From: a virus
Strand: one strand, 5' to 3'
Length of the DNA stretch: 53,560 nt
Virus record (IMG/VR): IMGVR_UViG_3300006754_000025
Span: 1 to 53,560 of that record
Shown piece by piece: positions 21,901 to 29,088 of the stretch; position 1 is the stretch's first letter; each line of letters starts with the position of its first letter. Under the pieces are notes generated by a model. It did not search any database. It saw nothing but the letters and a program-made list of their open reading frames with translations, and was not told the DNA's origin. The translations under genes were made by a program, and so were the position numbers.

Positions 21901-23877
21901 CCCTGCCATGCGAGTCCATCCGTAGTGACGCGCAGCGTAAAGCCTCGGGTCGACATTGCCGTTGTAACGCGCCATTTCGAGCAACTCAGGCGAATAATTC
22001 TCGACCTCTCGCAACGCCTCGGGGTTGTTGTGTGCGGCTTCCGCGATCATCTCCGACACAGACTGGAAGTCATCGGCGTCGTCAAAACCTAGTTTGTCTG
22101 CGAGGTCGCGGCGAATAGCAGCCAGCGCCAAGACTTCGTGATTGTCGCCGATGGCCCCGTCTGCAAACCGTACACTCCCGCCTTCCAGCCAGAATTCGCC
22201 GCGCAAGTCTCGCTGCTCAAGCGTTCCGGTGCTGGAATGCTTCTTGGTCGCCGCTATCCACCCATCCATCGTGTCGTATATCTCTCCACCCTTGAACGTC
22301 TTGTAGAAATCGTCCGCCGTTCGGCCAGCCTTCGCCATCGCCCACGTTCGCGCGTACGAATCGACCACCGGCATGAAGCCGTCCGATTGTGAACCGTATA
22401 GCTCGCGTGCGGTCTTGGAGAAGAAGTCGCGACCCTCGCCGAACTCCATCGTCTTCCGCCACTGGGCAACGACTGGATTGTCTTTCGGCAGGTACAAAGC
22501 GAACGCCGAGTCGACATCGCCTGTCTCGCGAGTGAATCGCAAAATGTCTTCGGCGACTTTGCCGTACTCCATCTTCCGCCAGGCGCTGGCCTCGTCTGTT
22601 CCGCGACGATGGGTCACGTCTAGGTTAACGTCTGAGCCGTCTGGCATCTTGTAGGCTGGCGCTGCATCCCCAGCCTTGTAACCGATTTCGCGACTCGCCC
22701 CAGTCTCAGGGTTGCGGAAGAAGACAGTCGTTTCGTCATCTGCGATCTTCGTCACCCGACCGTAGTTGTCCAGGTCCGAGGATTTGACCACGTCGCCAAC
22801 CTGCAAGCCGTGCGGGTCCGCCAGCGCGTTGTCCATCTCTGGCCGAAGCCCGAAGACCTCGTCAATGGAATCGCTATACTCGTCAACCGTCTCGCGGAAT
22901 TCCAGCGAAGCCTTGGCGGCGATCTTGTCGTACACACGACGCCTGGCGTCCGCCTTCCGCGCCAACTCCTGGTGATGCTTCTTGAAGAAGCCTTGCGACG
23001 CTGCATCGAATAGTCCGCGACCGGCTCGGGCGACCTTCGTGTTGCTCAGCCAAGCGCCAGCCGTGTCCATCGCTCGGTTGTACGCCATGCCGCGTTTGCC
23101 GGCGGCGCTGCCGAAGTTCTTCACCGGACCGTACAACGGGACATCGACTGACCACGCGCTGGTCAAGGGTGTGTCACCCAACCGCTTACCGTCAACCATC
23201 ATGTTCAGTGCATCAGCCGCGCTGTCGGTTTTGTACTTACGCTTGAGCGTCCCTGTGATGGCGTCGCGACTTGCACTGTCGCCGAATCGCAAGATGTCCT
23301 CGATAGTCGATGTCGCCCTCGCTTCCCGCACCCCGATCTTGCGACCGAGTTTCCCGGCGCCAGCCTTCGCGGCGGCTTTAGCGGTTGCGGCTGCGGCGAT
23401 ACTCGACCCCTTGACTCCCGCCTTGCCGACTAAGCCCAGCGCCTTTGTCGCCGCGCCGAATCCTCCAACATACGTTAACGGGTCAAGCGCTATTTCAACG
23501 CCCAGGCCCCCCCAAAAGTTTCGCCAATTGTCCTCTTTGCCAGCCCAGCCCAGCTCACGCGCCATATCGCGACCGCTGATGCGAGTGTCAGCGGTCGTCA
23601 TGTTCCAAGGCAACCATTGATCAAACGGATTTCGCCCCGATAGCGTGTCGCGAACCGAACTGCCTGGTAAGTCTAGGACGTTGCCAAGCGCAGCCACCGT
23701 TCCCAGTCCTTGGCCCACGAGCGACTGTGTCGCGTCTGATTCTTCATCTGGCGACATAGCCCGTGACTGCGGACGACTACGATACCTACTCTGGTAGGGC
23801 TTCGGTGCAGCAGCCTGCTGCATCAGGCTGCTCATCGTCGGCAGTGCCGGCATCCCCGGCATCGGCAGTCGAGTCAT
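15910..23877 (-). CDS. Giant polyvalent virion protein: metallopeptidase and ADP-ribosyltransferase-like domains
   Basis: The protein has 2655 residues and covers 15% of the window. After a disordered Pro/Gln start it contains an Ala/Gly-rich hydrophobic stretch (about 135-180). Near 1355-1385 lies an ADP-ribosyltransferase-like signature WHGSPHEFDKF ... IGTGEGAAAYGHGLYF (His and Tyr of the H-Y-[EQ] group). Near 1750 is HETSHIF (HExxH zinc peptidase) with a later AEEVFAESFELYM that could give the third ligand. The last 600 residues include YWKAGVTVGFGTPSFQLRN and LTPFEKQGMRRLVPFYTFSRR, segments typical of large polyvalent phage proteins that are packaged and injected with DNA. It sits between a Pro/Gln-rich protein and the long fibre, at the end of the virion operon. 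A second role as tape measure cannot be excluded. I saw no internal frameshift. Confidence 0.7.
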   Translation of the reverse strand: MTRLPMPGMPALPTMSSLMQQAAAPKPYQSRYRSRPQSRAMSPDEESDATQSLVGQGLGTVAALGNVLDLPGSSVRDTLSGRNPFDQWLPWNMTTADTRISGRDMARELGWAGKEDNWRNFWGGLGVEIALDPLTYVGGFGAATKALGLVGKAGVKGSSIAAAATAKAAAKAGAGKLGRKIGVREARATSTIEDILRFGDSASRDAITGTLKRKYKTDSAADALNMMVDGKRLGDTPLTSAWSVDVPLYGPVKNFGSAAGKRGMAYNRAMDTAGAWLSNTKVARAGRGLFDAASQGFFKKHHQELARKADARRRVYDKIAAKASLEFRETVDEYSDSIDEVFGLRPEMDNALADPHGLQVGDVVKSSDLDNYGRVTKIADDETTVFFRNPETGASREIGYKAGDAAPAYKMPDGSDVNLDVTHRRGTDEASAWRKMEYGKVAEDILRFTRETGDVDSAFALYLPKDNPVVAQWRKTMEFGEGRDFFSKTARELYGSQSDGFMPVVDSYARTWAMAKAGRTADDFYKTFKGGEIYDTMDGWIAATKKHSSTGTLEQRDLRGEFWLEGGSVRFADGAIGDNHEVLALAAIRRDLADKLGFDDADDFQSVSEMIAEAAHNNPEALREVENYSPELLEMARYNGNVDPRLYAARHYGWTRMAGNNLETFRLNSAKLKQIADDIYEAGNDELEGRAGYEIEKQTFDLFDHSTGKFYEDVTWDTLEAGDMKALRDNDSAIGGSKTLFQRFNETLGPKATRAAKSTYRRIPEEAQRAALNVEKKQGPEVANKYLKMLSHYSDAELDAIANKNPTALKSMEMFYSNTWDRTSIKALAQIGESVGGEYKRGAAIYKNLLGTADARRFAALRSAFSAQTVVEKHDQLALDFLVRWKASDYTTDDAVIDKLLIETKNAVRARVIGISEVKGEPVIKATGTHVKNIKRVVNSNTPDAGELRAGSEEWMKQPNFQRATEGKDDPLPLDTWMARAANWLEASMLMFGGKKLLARDGKAAYKLGGEFGKNWLYASSAAVFREVAKKMGIAPAQIQEQVWGGIIALSVHRERLKGLKANNFNRLLDALQHDGVAGAWDATSLFRQDSFKDLLRKGWDVSDSRLRQLTDQEGAFKATDSIKSGAIKLSRDERKSLHPLIKQLAEKSGYAGQDFKYGTDFFHEQPNIPVQRNATVQRKVKGKEGYQFSKPMKHAGTKRAKRGHAWVVDSFDEGWESRRFQVPEDELIVGRTGMVKEQGSTVVPVRDAIPGDILYQLRGFEEQRFPFVQSVRVEWPDGTFSYDQVKGLNSGHALSRAKNNWPDASSVTKSTDGEYKLFAESEDATGSVGGRADSQRYGNMMSVDGSNHEDILYQTAWHGSPHEFDKFDSSKIGTGEGAAAYGHGLYFTETEDIARYYKDTLSSRPVVKYKGELATRVLGGSKRDHVTQLSWLLEGGQSFDDALAKQMESIELDLRRADDKFRHIDGLKREGRLGKPVNPERWGNLSWDEADWKRAKETLSDQEDVYRFMSDLKEGDVSLDKGTGRLYKVDLAPADDDYLKWDLPLSEQSDVVKKAFRERIGPDGSGITDEFIAAKGSPEFWEAQKRYLESNWNKPAKDVYHDLSKSVGGKVAASDELRKAGIRGIKYFDGSSRASVMNARSQVTWIQNRIAELRKKIADQPDTAPRLKRLSRMELRYVDQLEKAKQAAKGKNNFVIFDDADVTIQDIFHQGRGNTAKAAVAFNAQKESIFAAFRNAKTGDSSGDLTSFIHETSHIFRRHLADIDPQLLRDAESGVLDQLARAGRLNKATQVVDADGRWTEEAEEVFAESFELYMRSGKSPTRKLERVFKSLKQWLKTLYQGIRSKYLGADGKNIDQLMSPELRKVFDSMLSGDEIANLALRDQTYELAGKLHRGMLKALEPYEEMGGDVSMIDAVSYQYAPRSVDKKLADKLGLGKTREWSVQIDAARARQPAIRTLPAGIVNLLLTDPQVREEGYDYILKKYGRYLDAEFHGKGMGDDIKPNKWWDKDAFTHDGKVYEGVEAHAWAIDEWLKGRKSHEMFTKNLTDDFMRYQKQLARARGNLEAFHETLADPASYINAGDEGFAEAPDIASVFRSTGMTAKEGADGPLKALVHLAEKTQTNVDELAKMRVQPDLADAFVSLQKLNSDPEWFGVIGEGIDKVMRYWKAGVTVGFGTPSFQLRNLVSGQHVNMASGLMETPRDVGDYAKFAKFAKELLNKARKDIKSLTTDDRDLLRELEAYEVLGHGIDTDIFNLRTSKGVVPERARDVRTTWQEQSQWVANNPLFGADASGGKKPWGKLERLRRGLEKIRTAARTGAYTGGKLNQQVEWFNRVPLYLYLKKQGWDPIAAAHKVEELHFDYSRLTPFEKQGMRRLVPFYTFSRRIAPVIWKRLLEKPGGAMGQTVRGYNYAGMEAQRQQEAPLPNYLKDQFTANIGTASDGSPRYLTGGGLAIEDTLGFGPDVRNTLLEGMSRMNPMIKAPLEMATGQSFFQRGPMGPRELASADPPIGRLMSNLGELTGLREEGKGPVKTNQTFELLMSNLPTSRGVTRLRSATDPRKLGSPTDIFYNALNQLTGFRVTDISPAAQTRATREAAFDRLKGMGAGTFKRAFFSADEKEAMPKEERAEAERMQRLISAMQKRNKLLREQREREGR

Positions 23878-23897
23878 TAGGATTCCCTATCACTTCT

Positions 23898-25976
23898 TCA
23901 CTGCATGTATCGATACGACGTGGGCGGTGCCGGCGGCTGCATGCGTCGTCGGTTCTGTCGGTTTGGGTCCCACTTCACCCCGTCATCATCCCAGTACACA
24001 CCGCCGGGAAATATCTGAACATCGTCTGAGTCTGAGTGAGGCACCTGGAAGAGAGGTCGGACAAGGTTGCCCAACCCGCTCGCCATATACTCGCCCAACT
24101 TGTCCCATTTGCCGCCCCTTCGTCCTCTGCCTTGTGGTTGTGGCGCTTGTGGTTGTGGCGCTTGTGGCACGGGCAAAGACGCGTGGTCAGGTGACGGAGG
24201 CTGTGACGGAGGCTGTGACGGAGGCTGTGACGGAGGCCGTGACGGAGGCTGTGACGGAGGCTGTGACGGAGGCTGTGACGGAGGCTGACTACCCTGCGAT
24301 CCGCCGCCGTATTGGACAGGTCCAGGCGGTTGCTGCGACTCGTACTGTTGCTGCAACTCGTCCAGCATGCCCTGGATTTGCGCCTTCGCCTCGGGATCGG
24401 TGGCGTCTTGTAGCGCCCCCATTAAATCCAGCCGCTGTTTGAAATAGTTAGCTTCAGCCTCTCTCCGATCTTTGCCCTTCATGTAATCCTGCCCCCATTT
24501 GAACTCCGCGTCTCTAAAATCGCCCTGCCTATTTCTGTGTGCCTGCTGATTCAGCATCTCCTGTTCCCGAAGCCTGTTGGCCATCATCGCCTGCTGGTTC
24601 TGCATGCCCATGTGCTGGCCTCGCTGTTGCATCGCCGCCAATGCGGTCGCGGTCTTCGTCGGGTCACGCTGCATCGCTCGCATCATCGCCCAGTTACCGA
24701 TGCCGCCTTGGCCGCCGCCTTGGCTGGCCTGCGCCTTCCGCATCGCCATTCGCTGCTGGCGTTGGGCGGATTTCATCTGCGCCTTGGCTCGCACTCCCAC
24801 CTGCCGATCGGCTTTCACCGCACGTCGGTCATGTAGCCGTTTGTTGCGGAGTGCCGCAAGTCGGCCTGCTTCACCGGGCGCACCCATTCGGGTCTTCGCC
24901 TGAACGTCTTTGATCATCGCTCGGCGTCGCTCTGCAGCACGAGCAATCTCGGCGTCACCATCACTCGAGCGGCCCAGCGATAGGTTTCCGCCACGTCCTA
25001 TTGCCGCCGCACCGCTCTTTTCCCCCGGTGCGTAATGTTGGTACATGGACGGAATCTTAAGAGCAACTTCCCGTGCCCTCTCGTCCAGCCCTGTCGTATC
25101 CCACGGGCTGCCCTTCTCGTGCAAGAGCGCTCGGTCTTCACGAGCGAAAGCCGCTGCCTGCGGGTCTTGCTGGCGTTGCGTTCCAGGCACTGGCGGTCCA
25201 CCCTGCGGCATCGGGACACTCCCAACCGGAGCCTCCCACCCAGATCGGTAGCGATTCATGCCACGGTTTCGACCCGCTGACGACTCCCACGTCCCCTGCT
25301 CCTCAATCTCAGCTGGCAGGTTCCGTTGAGCCGCAATATGGGCGCGGCGACCCGCAATAAGGTCTCGCTTGGCCTGGATCGCTGGCGTCGGCGCTTGGCC
25401 GGAGAAGTCGATTGGCTTCTTCTCCAGGCTGGGGCTGCGGTAGGCGTTGAGGATCTCTAAGTTCGACCTGCCGCCACTAGCCGGCGCTCGCTGTGGCCAC
25501 TCAGCGGCTTCACCACGCTCTGGAGTAAGTAGTCCCAAAACACGCGGATCGACAGGCGGTTGACCTGGACTTTGAGGCGGTTGGGCCGGTGGCGGTGATG
25601 CAAACGCATCACGCGGATCGACATATCCAGCCTGAACAGAGGGGACGCCGCCGTACTGCGCTGCCGATTGCGCCAGTATTTGGGGCGTATTCTCTCCGAC
25701 AGCACGCGGGTCACTTTGGGGCGGTGGCGGCAAATCAAACGGCGCAGCAGCCGGTATAGAAGGAGCAGGTGGCGCAGCAGCAGCTACCGGTTGACCGACC
25801 GAGGGCGGACGACCGTTCGGAGTCAGCGGCGGCGCTGCTCCCATCTGCGCCGGATATTGCTGGACCTGGTTGGTCGGCGTCGGCTTTTTTATCGTTGACA
25901 GTTGCGGCGCATTAGTCGCAGCGTACTTTTGCGACCGTCGTTGCGCCCGTCGTTGCGCCCATCGGTTATTACCCAT
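23898..25976 (-). CDS. Pro/Gln/Arg-rich virion protein with PPSQ repeats
   Basis: This 692-residue, largely disordered protein has a basic start (RWAQRRAQRRSQKYAAT), a long Pro/Ala region, a Gln/Met/Arg-rich coiled-coil-like middle (MMRAMQRDPTKTATALAAMQ; MQNQQAMMANRLREQEML) and a run of PPSQ units (one PPSR) encoded by a 12-base tandem repeat. A compact C-terminal part follows (KLGEYMASGLGNLVRPLFQV; GVYWDDDGVKWDPNRQN). It lies directly upstream of the giant polyvalent protein and is separated from it by 20 bases. A role as an internal or ejected virion protein or scaffold for the giant protein is plausible; no family is recognised. Confidence 0.6.
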   Translation of the reverse strand: MGNNRWAQRRAQRRSQKYAATNAPQLSTIKKPTPTNQVQQYPAQMGAAPPLTPNGRPPSVGQPVAAAAPPAPSIPAAAPFDLPPPPQSDPRAVGENTPQILAQSAAQYGGVPSVQAGYVDPRDAFASPPPAQPPQSPGQPPVDPRVLGLLTPERGEAAEWPQRAPASGGRSNLEILNAYRSPSLEKKPIDFSGQAPTPAIQAKRDLIAGRRAHIAAQRNLPAEIEEQGTWESSAGRNRGMNRYRSGWEAPVGSVPMPQGGPPVPGTQRQQDPQAAAFAREDRALLHEKGSPWDTTGLDERAREVALKIPSMYQHYAPGEKSGAAAIGRGGNLSLGRSSDGDAEIARAAERRRAMIKDVQAKTRMGAPGEAGRLAALRNKRLHDRRAVKADRQVGVRAKAQMKSAQRQQRMAMRKAQASQGGGQGGIGNWAMMRAMQRDPTKTATALAAMQQRGQHMGMQNQQAMMANRLREQEMLNQQAHRNRQGDFRDAEFKWGQDYMKGKDRREAEANYFKQRLDLMGALQDATDPEAKAQIQGMLDELQQQYESQQPPGPVQYGGGSQGSQPPSQPPSQPPSQPPSRPPSQPPSQPPSQPPSPDHASLPVPQAPQPQAPQPQGRGRRGGKWDKLGEYMASGLGNLVRPLFQVPHSDSDDVQIFPGGVYWDDDGVKWDPNRQNRRRMQPPAPPTSYRYMQ
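24191..24286. repeat. Eight 12-bp tandem repeats
   Basis: Eight consecutive copies of gtgacggaggct; the fourth ends in c, turning Gln into Arg. On the coding (minus) strand they encode PPSQ units. Immediately to the left, 24132-24170 has about 2.5 copies of a 15-base cttgtggttgtggcg repeat encoding PQ/APQ units. Confidence 0.95.
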
Positions 25977-25987
25977 CTAACTATTCC

Positions 25988-26359
25988 TTATGCTTCAAAG
26001 CGGTGGATGGCGCAAAGCACTGCCCCGCCACCATTGGATTGCATGCGCAAAGTCGCAGCTGACGCGAATTGGAACAACGCGAACCCACCGATACCGATGG
26101 TCCCGATGTCCTTCATGGTGGTGTCACTTGCACCCCATGTAACTGTGCTGGCTGCGTCAAGATTGACGATCAGAATCCAGCCGTCACCCGAGACATCGCC
26201 GAAGCTGATGTCCTCTTCCGACGTTCCTACACTGACCAACCCAGGATTGCCGCCGCCCGACCCGGTCAGGTCAAACGTCTGCGAACCAGGATTGTAGTCG
26301 AAGTAGAAAGAGTTCTTGGCGACTGTGAATTGAAGGGCGATCGCGATTTCGTCGGCCAT
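25988..26359 (-). CDS. Small fibre-type beta protein
   Basis: This 123-residue protein starts at the ATG at 26359, which has GGGAG 7 bases upstream; an in-frame ATG at 26389 lacks a ribosome site and lies at the expected transcript start. The sequence is a run of beta strands (AIALQFTVAKNSFYFDY; GDGWILIVNLDAASTVTWG; IGGFALFQFASAATLRM) like the C-terminal domain of the fibre protein encoded at 2097-3137. Both genes share the same unusual promoter leader. It is the first gene of the sub-operon that runs through the Pro/Gln-rich, giant and long-fibre genes. Confidence 0.65.
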   Translation of the reverse strand: MADEIAIALQFTVAKNSFYFDYNPGSQTFDLTGSGGGNPGLVSVGTSEEDISFGDVSGDGWILIVNLDAASTVTWGASDTTMKDIGTIGIGGFALFQFASAATLRMQSNGGGAVLCAIHRFEA

Positions 26360-26365
26360 CGACGG

Positions 26366-26434
26366 GCTCCCGTGGTTAGGGAGCGTCATTCAGAGTAGGA
26401 CTTTAGATTGTACCGCAATTCGATTATAGCTCAA
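26366..26434 (-). promoter_or_regulatory. Internal late promoter with conserved leader box and RBS-hiding hairpin
   Basis: On the minus strand TTGAGC (26429-26434), 16 bases, TACAAT (26407-26412) is followed after 7 bases by CCTACTCTGA (26390-26399) and a hairpin GCTCCC-taaccac-GGGAGC (26366-26384). The hairpin's right arm is the Shine-Dalgarno of the gene starting at 26359. A second TATAAT (26423-26428) with its own TTGAGC (26443-26448, spacing 14) overlaps. The layout matches 3143-3187 base for base in spacing. Confidence 0.7.
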
Positions 26435-26444
26435 CTTCGCTCGC

Positions 26445-27311
26445 TCAACTCCATAGTGCCAAAACCGCCGTCACGTCCGTTTCCGCTGATGGGGATTCCG
26501 CCCATACCGGGATTGGAGGGAACGGCGGCTCGCTCGGCAATTGGAACCAGTCGCCAGTCGTCCGCAGGATCTGACCACTGGTCGCATTAGCGTATATATT
26601 GCCGAGGACGCCTGCTCGGCTCTCCCCATAAATCAACAGGTGGTCATCCATCTGTAGACCAGACCATTTACCCCACCCCGCCGCGCACGACCCCCGTGGG
26701 AGGTGCGGGCCATCGGCGATCAGAAATGACACCGGCTCCCAGGTGACAGAAAGCGCCCAGTACCAGAACCCGTTCGCCAGAATCGACAAGCCGTCATCCC
26801 CCGCCGCTGGCTCAAAAACCCCTTGATAGTTCGTGCCGGCGAAAAAGCCCGTCCACGTCAAATTCGTCCTCGTGATAATCGATGTCCCGGCGAATCGCAT
26901 GCAAAAGCTCGATCCGCTCGGGTCACTTTGGCTTCGCCGCTTACCGAACAAGCCAATTTGATCGCCAGCGTCGACGACGCCGATCAACGGGTATCCCTGA
27001 ACGGGTTGCGAATCGAACAGGCTACTTCCCCCGCTAACTGGACCGAATAACCGCCCCGTGGTCGCCGTCCCCGAATACTGCGACAGAAATGGCACATCGA
27101 ACGTGCATTGACCGTAGCCGCCCGGCTGCATGGTCTTTGGACTATTAAAACAGGTTGTCTCAATGGCATCGTCGCTGACCTGTTGAACCGCAATGACATC
27201 ATCAGCGCCAACGGCGACGTATTCCATCGCCGCATGCGCGTTCAACTCCACGTCGCCAACATTCTGGCAAGGCGCCCATCGTTGTTGGTTGTAGGATGTT
27301 CGCGGTTCCAT
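26445..27311 (-). CDS. Tail-tip paralogue 3 of 3
   Basis: The protein has 288 residues, starting at an ATG that shares bases with the stop of paralogue 2. The N-terminal half follows the shared plan: YNQQRWAPCQNVG, MEYVAVGADDVIAVQQVS, TTCFNSPKTMQPGGYGQCTFDVPFLSQY, then GRLFGPVSG and YPLIGVVDAGDQIGLF. The C-terminal half (GVFEPAAGDDGLSIL ... ILRTTGDWFQLPSEP) differs from the others. Three neighbouring copies of one design suggest subunits of a tail-tip or fibre-base complex. It is followed by a new promoter. Confidence 0.65.
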   Translation of the reverse strand: MEPRTSYNQQRWAPCQNVGDVELNAHAAMEYVAVGADDVIAVQQVSDDAIETTCFNSPKTMQPGGYGQCTFDVPFLSQYSGTATTGRLFGPVSGGSSLFDSQPVQGYPLIGVVDAGDQIGLFGKRRSQSDPSGSSFCMRFAGTSIITRTNLTWTGFFAGTNYQGVFEPAAGDDGLSILANGFWYWALSVTWEPVSFLIADGPHLPRGSCAAGWGKWSGLQMDDHLLIYGESRAGVLGNIYANATSGQILRTTGDWFQLPSEPPFPPIPVWAESPSAETDVTAVLALWS

Positions 27312-28216
27312 TAGTGACCCCACACTGTAAGGGTCGCAGTTACATCAAAGGTCGCGTCCTCATCGCTCGCGATTGTCGGATTGATCGCGCCCGTCGCTGA
27401 AAATGCGCGGAGTTCCGTCGACGATAGGGTCCCAGACACGTACGCTACCTCGAATTCATCGACTAAGTGATGTGTTAGCCGTGTCAATTTTGACCACTTC
27501 AGTGTTTCGACCGGGTTTGTCCCGCCGCTCTTTTGGCCACACGTCACACCCCAGTACTTAATGAACCAGCCAGCACCCCCAACGCCCCACGGAGTCGGTG
27601 GGATGTCATCGGCCTTATCTTTGATCGTGAAGGATGATGACAGTGAAATGCGGTAAACGCCGATTTTGAGGACGTTGATTCCCGCACCGCCGACGCTCAA
27701 CACGCCACCATTACCGACGCCAACGGTGTACCCTTGCGAGTCGACCGTCATCGACTGGTAAGCACCTGTCCCGTCCGTCGTCCCTGTCAGGCTGACGGTT
27801 AGCGACGGCAAGCCCGACGCTCCGTAGTCGAACAGAGCGAGGCGATTGATCGAATCAATATCCCCGATGACTCCAAAGCCGTTACCTGTCACGTTGGAGT
27901 TGTAGCGCGACGTGACAGCCGGCCCGAAGATTTGACCGTGAAACGGCCCGACCGAAGGCGGGTCGTACGCTCCAATACATGGCGTCTCGAATGTAACGGA
28001 ACCGTAGTCGCCAGCACCCATCCCCTTGGGTCCGTTGAAACACGTATTCCCCACGCCGGCGACCGAAGGGGCTTGCACGCGAACAACCTCTGTTCCTTCC
28101 GCATCCACGTCGACGCCAGTGTATTCGACCACGCCGAATGGAACGACAGCCCCCAAGCCCACGTTTCGGCACGGAACCCATCGTTGCTGCGAATACTGGT
28201 CGTACGTGCAACTCAT
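27311..28216 (-). CDS. Tail-tip paralogue 2 of 3
   Basis: This 301-residue protein starts in an ATGA overlap with paralogue 1. Shared features with paralogue 3: QYSQQRWVPCRNVG, VVEYTGVDVDAEGTEVVRVQ, NTCFNGPKGMGAGDYGSVTF, FHGQIFGPAVTS and GFGVIGDIDSINRLALFDYG. The C-terminal half is a separate beta-rich region with a Trp-rich block (TPWGVGGAGWFIKYWGVTC). The conserved Cys pair (PC-[RQ]-NVG and TCFN-[GS]-PK) is shared with paralogue 3 but lost in paralogue 1. It probably belongs to the tail tip; the exact function is unknown. Confidence 0.65.
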   Translation of the reverse strand: MSCTYDQYSQQRWVPCRNVGLGAVVPFGVVEYTGVDVDAEGTEVVRVQAPSVAGVGNTCFNGPKGMGAGDYGSVTFETPCIGAYDPPSVGPFHGQIFGPAVTSRYNSNVTGNGFGVIGDIDSINRLALFDYGASGLPSLTVSLTGTTDGTGAYQSMTVDSQGYTVGVGNGGVLSVGGAGINVLKIGVYRISLSSSFTIKDKADDIPPTPWGVGGAGWFIKYWGVTCGQKSGGTNPVETLKWSKLTRLTHHLVDEFEVAYVSGTLSSTELRAFSATGAINPTIASDEDATFDVTATLTVWGH

Positions 28217-29088
28217 GACATCCTCAGAAATCGCGTCTTGCCCTTCGCGCGCCAACCGAATTCGTCGCGGAGTGAGTTCCTAATCTTCATGTTCCACAGT
28301 GTGAGAAAGCTACCTTGTCCGTTGCTCCGAACTCGCAACCGGTACTCTTTCTGAAACGCTTCGGCGCCAAATGTGTGTTGCACGAGATTTCCCCATTGAA
28401 CCTCTAGGCGTACTTCAGTGTTTCCCCCTGGCGTAACGAGAATACAGCCAGCGTTCGACTCCTCGCTCCACGTCCAAGGAACAAATATCCGTTCCTCGAC
28501 TTCGAGATGCCACGTCGCCGCCATGTGGATGATCAATCGCTGCGATTGAACCGTCCACGTTTCGGGACTCTCAGGAATACCTGCGCCCCCATCACCTGCC
28601 TCGCCCCAGATAATAGGAATTTCATGCCACTGATCGGTAGGAGGAAACGAAAAGAGTGGCATCTCGTGCAGCGTATAAAACCAGCCAGCGCCGACATCTT
28701 GATCCTTGACTCGCTCGACGATCGCGCGTCCGTCTTCGTTTCCAATGATGATCCAGTGATTGACGCCTCGGCGCAGGGCTCCCGAACCAGGGTTCGTTCC
28801 CCAATGTTCGCCAGCCTGCGGGAACCCATCCGAGACGTTGTAGTTAGCCGTCGCCGGACCAGTGAATGTCACCATGCCATATTGGTTCGCCCCGAGCAGC
28901 ATTGCGCCATTGATCGCGGTGGCGTGGGTCGGTTGGGCGACCTGGCGGACGCGGACGACCTCTTCAAGGCCGCCGCGAAACTCCGTGCCAACGTGTTCGC
29001 AAACGTCAAACGGCTGAATGTCGGTCGTCCCAGCGTTGATCGCTTGAACAAACCGTTGGAGCCGAAAGGGCGCCGTTCGATTTGACAT
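28213..29088 (-). CDS. Tail-tip paralogue 1 of 3
   Basis: This 291-residue protein starts at the ATG at 29088, overlapping the hub gene stop (TGATG). It follows the plan of its two neighbours more loosely: RLQRFVQAINAG in place of QQRW.PC.NVG, EEVVRVRQVAQPTHATAINGAMLLGANQYGMVTFTGP in place of the Cys/GPK block, and VNHWIIIGNEDGRAIVERV. The C-terminus is Trp-rich and beta-like (LIIHMAATWHLEVEERIFVPWTWSEE). It is the most diverged copy and the one nearest the hub gene. Confidence 0.6.
   Translation of the reverse strand: MSNRTAPFRLQRFVQAINAGTTDIQPFDVCEHVGTEFRGGLEEVVRVRQVAQPTHATAINGAMLLGANQYGMVTFTGPATANYNVSDGFPQAGEHWGTNPGSGALRRGVNHWIIIGNEDGRAIVERVKDQDVGAGWFYTLHEMPLFSFPPTDQWHEIPIIWGEAGDGGAGIPESPETWTVQSQRLIIHMAATWHLEVEERIFVPWTWSEESNAGCILVTPGGNTEVRLEVQWGNLVQHTFGAEAFQKEYRLRVRSNGQGSFLTLWNMKIRNSLRDEFGWRAKGKTRFLRMS

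Noticed and set aside
23787-23801. CCTACTCTGG match to the leader box
   Set aside because: It lacks the GACGCTCC half and lies inside the giant protein gene; taken as chance.
24132-24290. Possible CRISPR-like array
   Set aside because: The repeats are contiguous 12- and 15-base coding units without spacers; they encode PPSQ and APQ repeats.
28780-28810. tRNA-like T-arm (gaaccagggttcgttcccc) and a similar sequence at 53490
   Set aside because: No matching acceptor, D-arm or anticodon stem around them; the first lies inside a coding gene. No tRNA found in the window.
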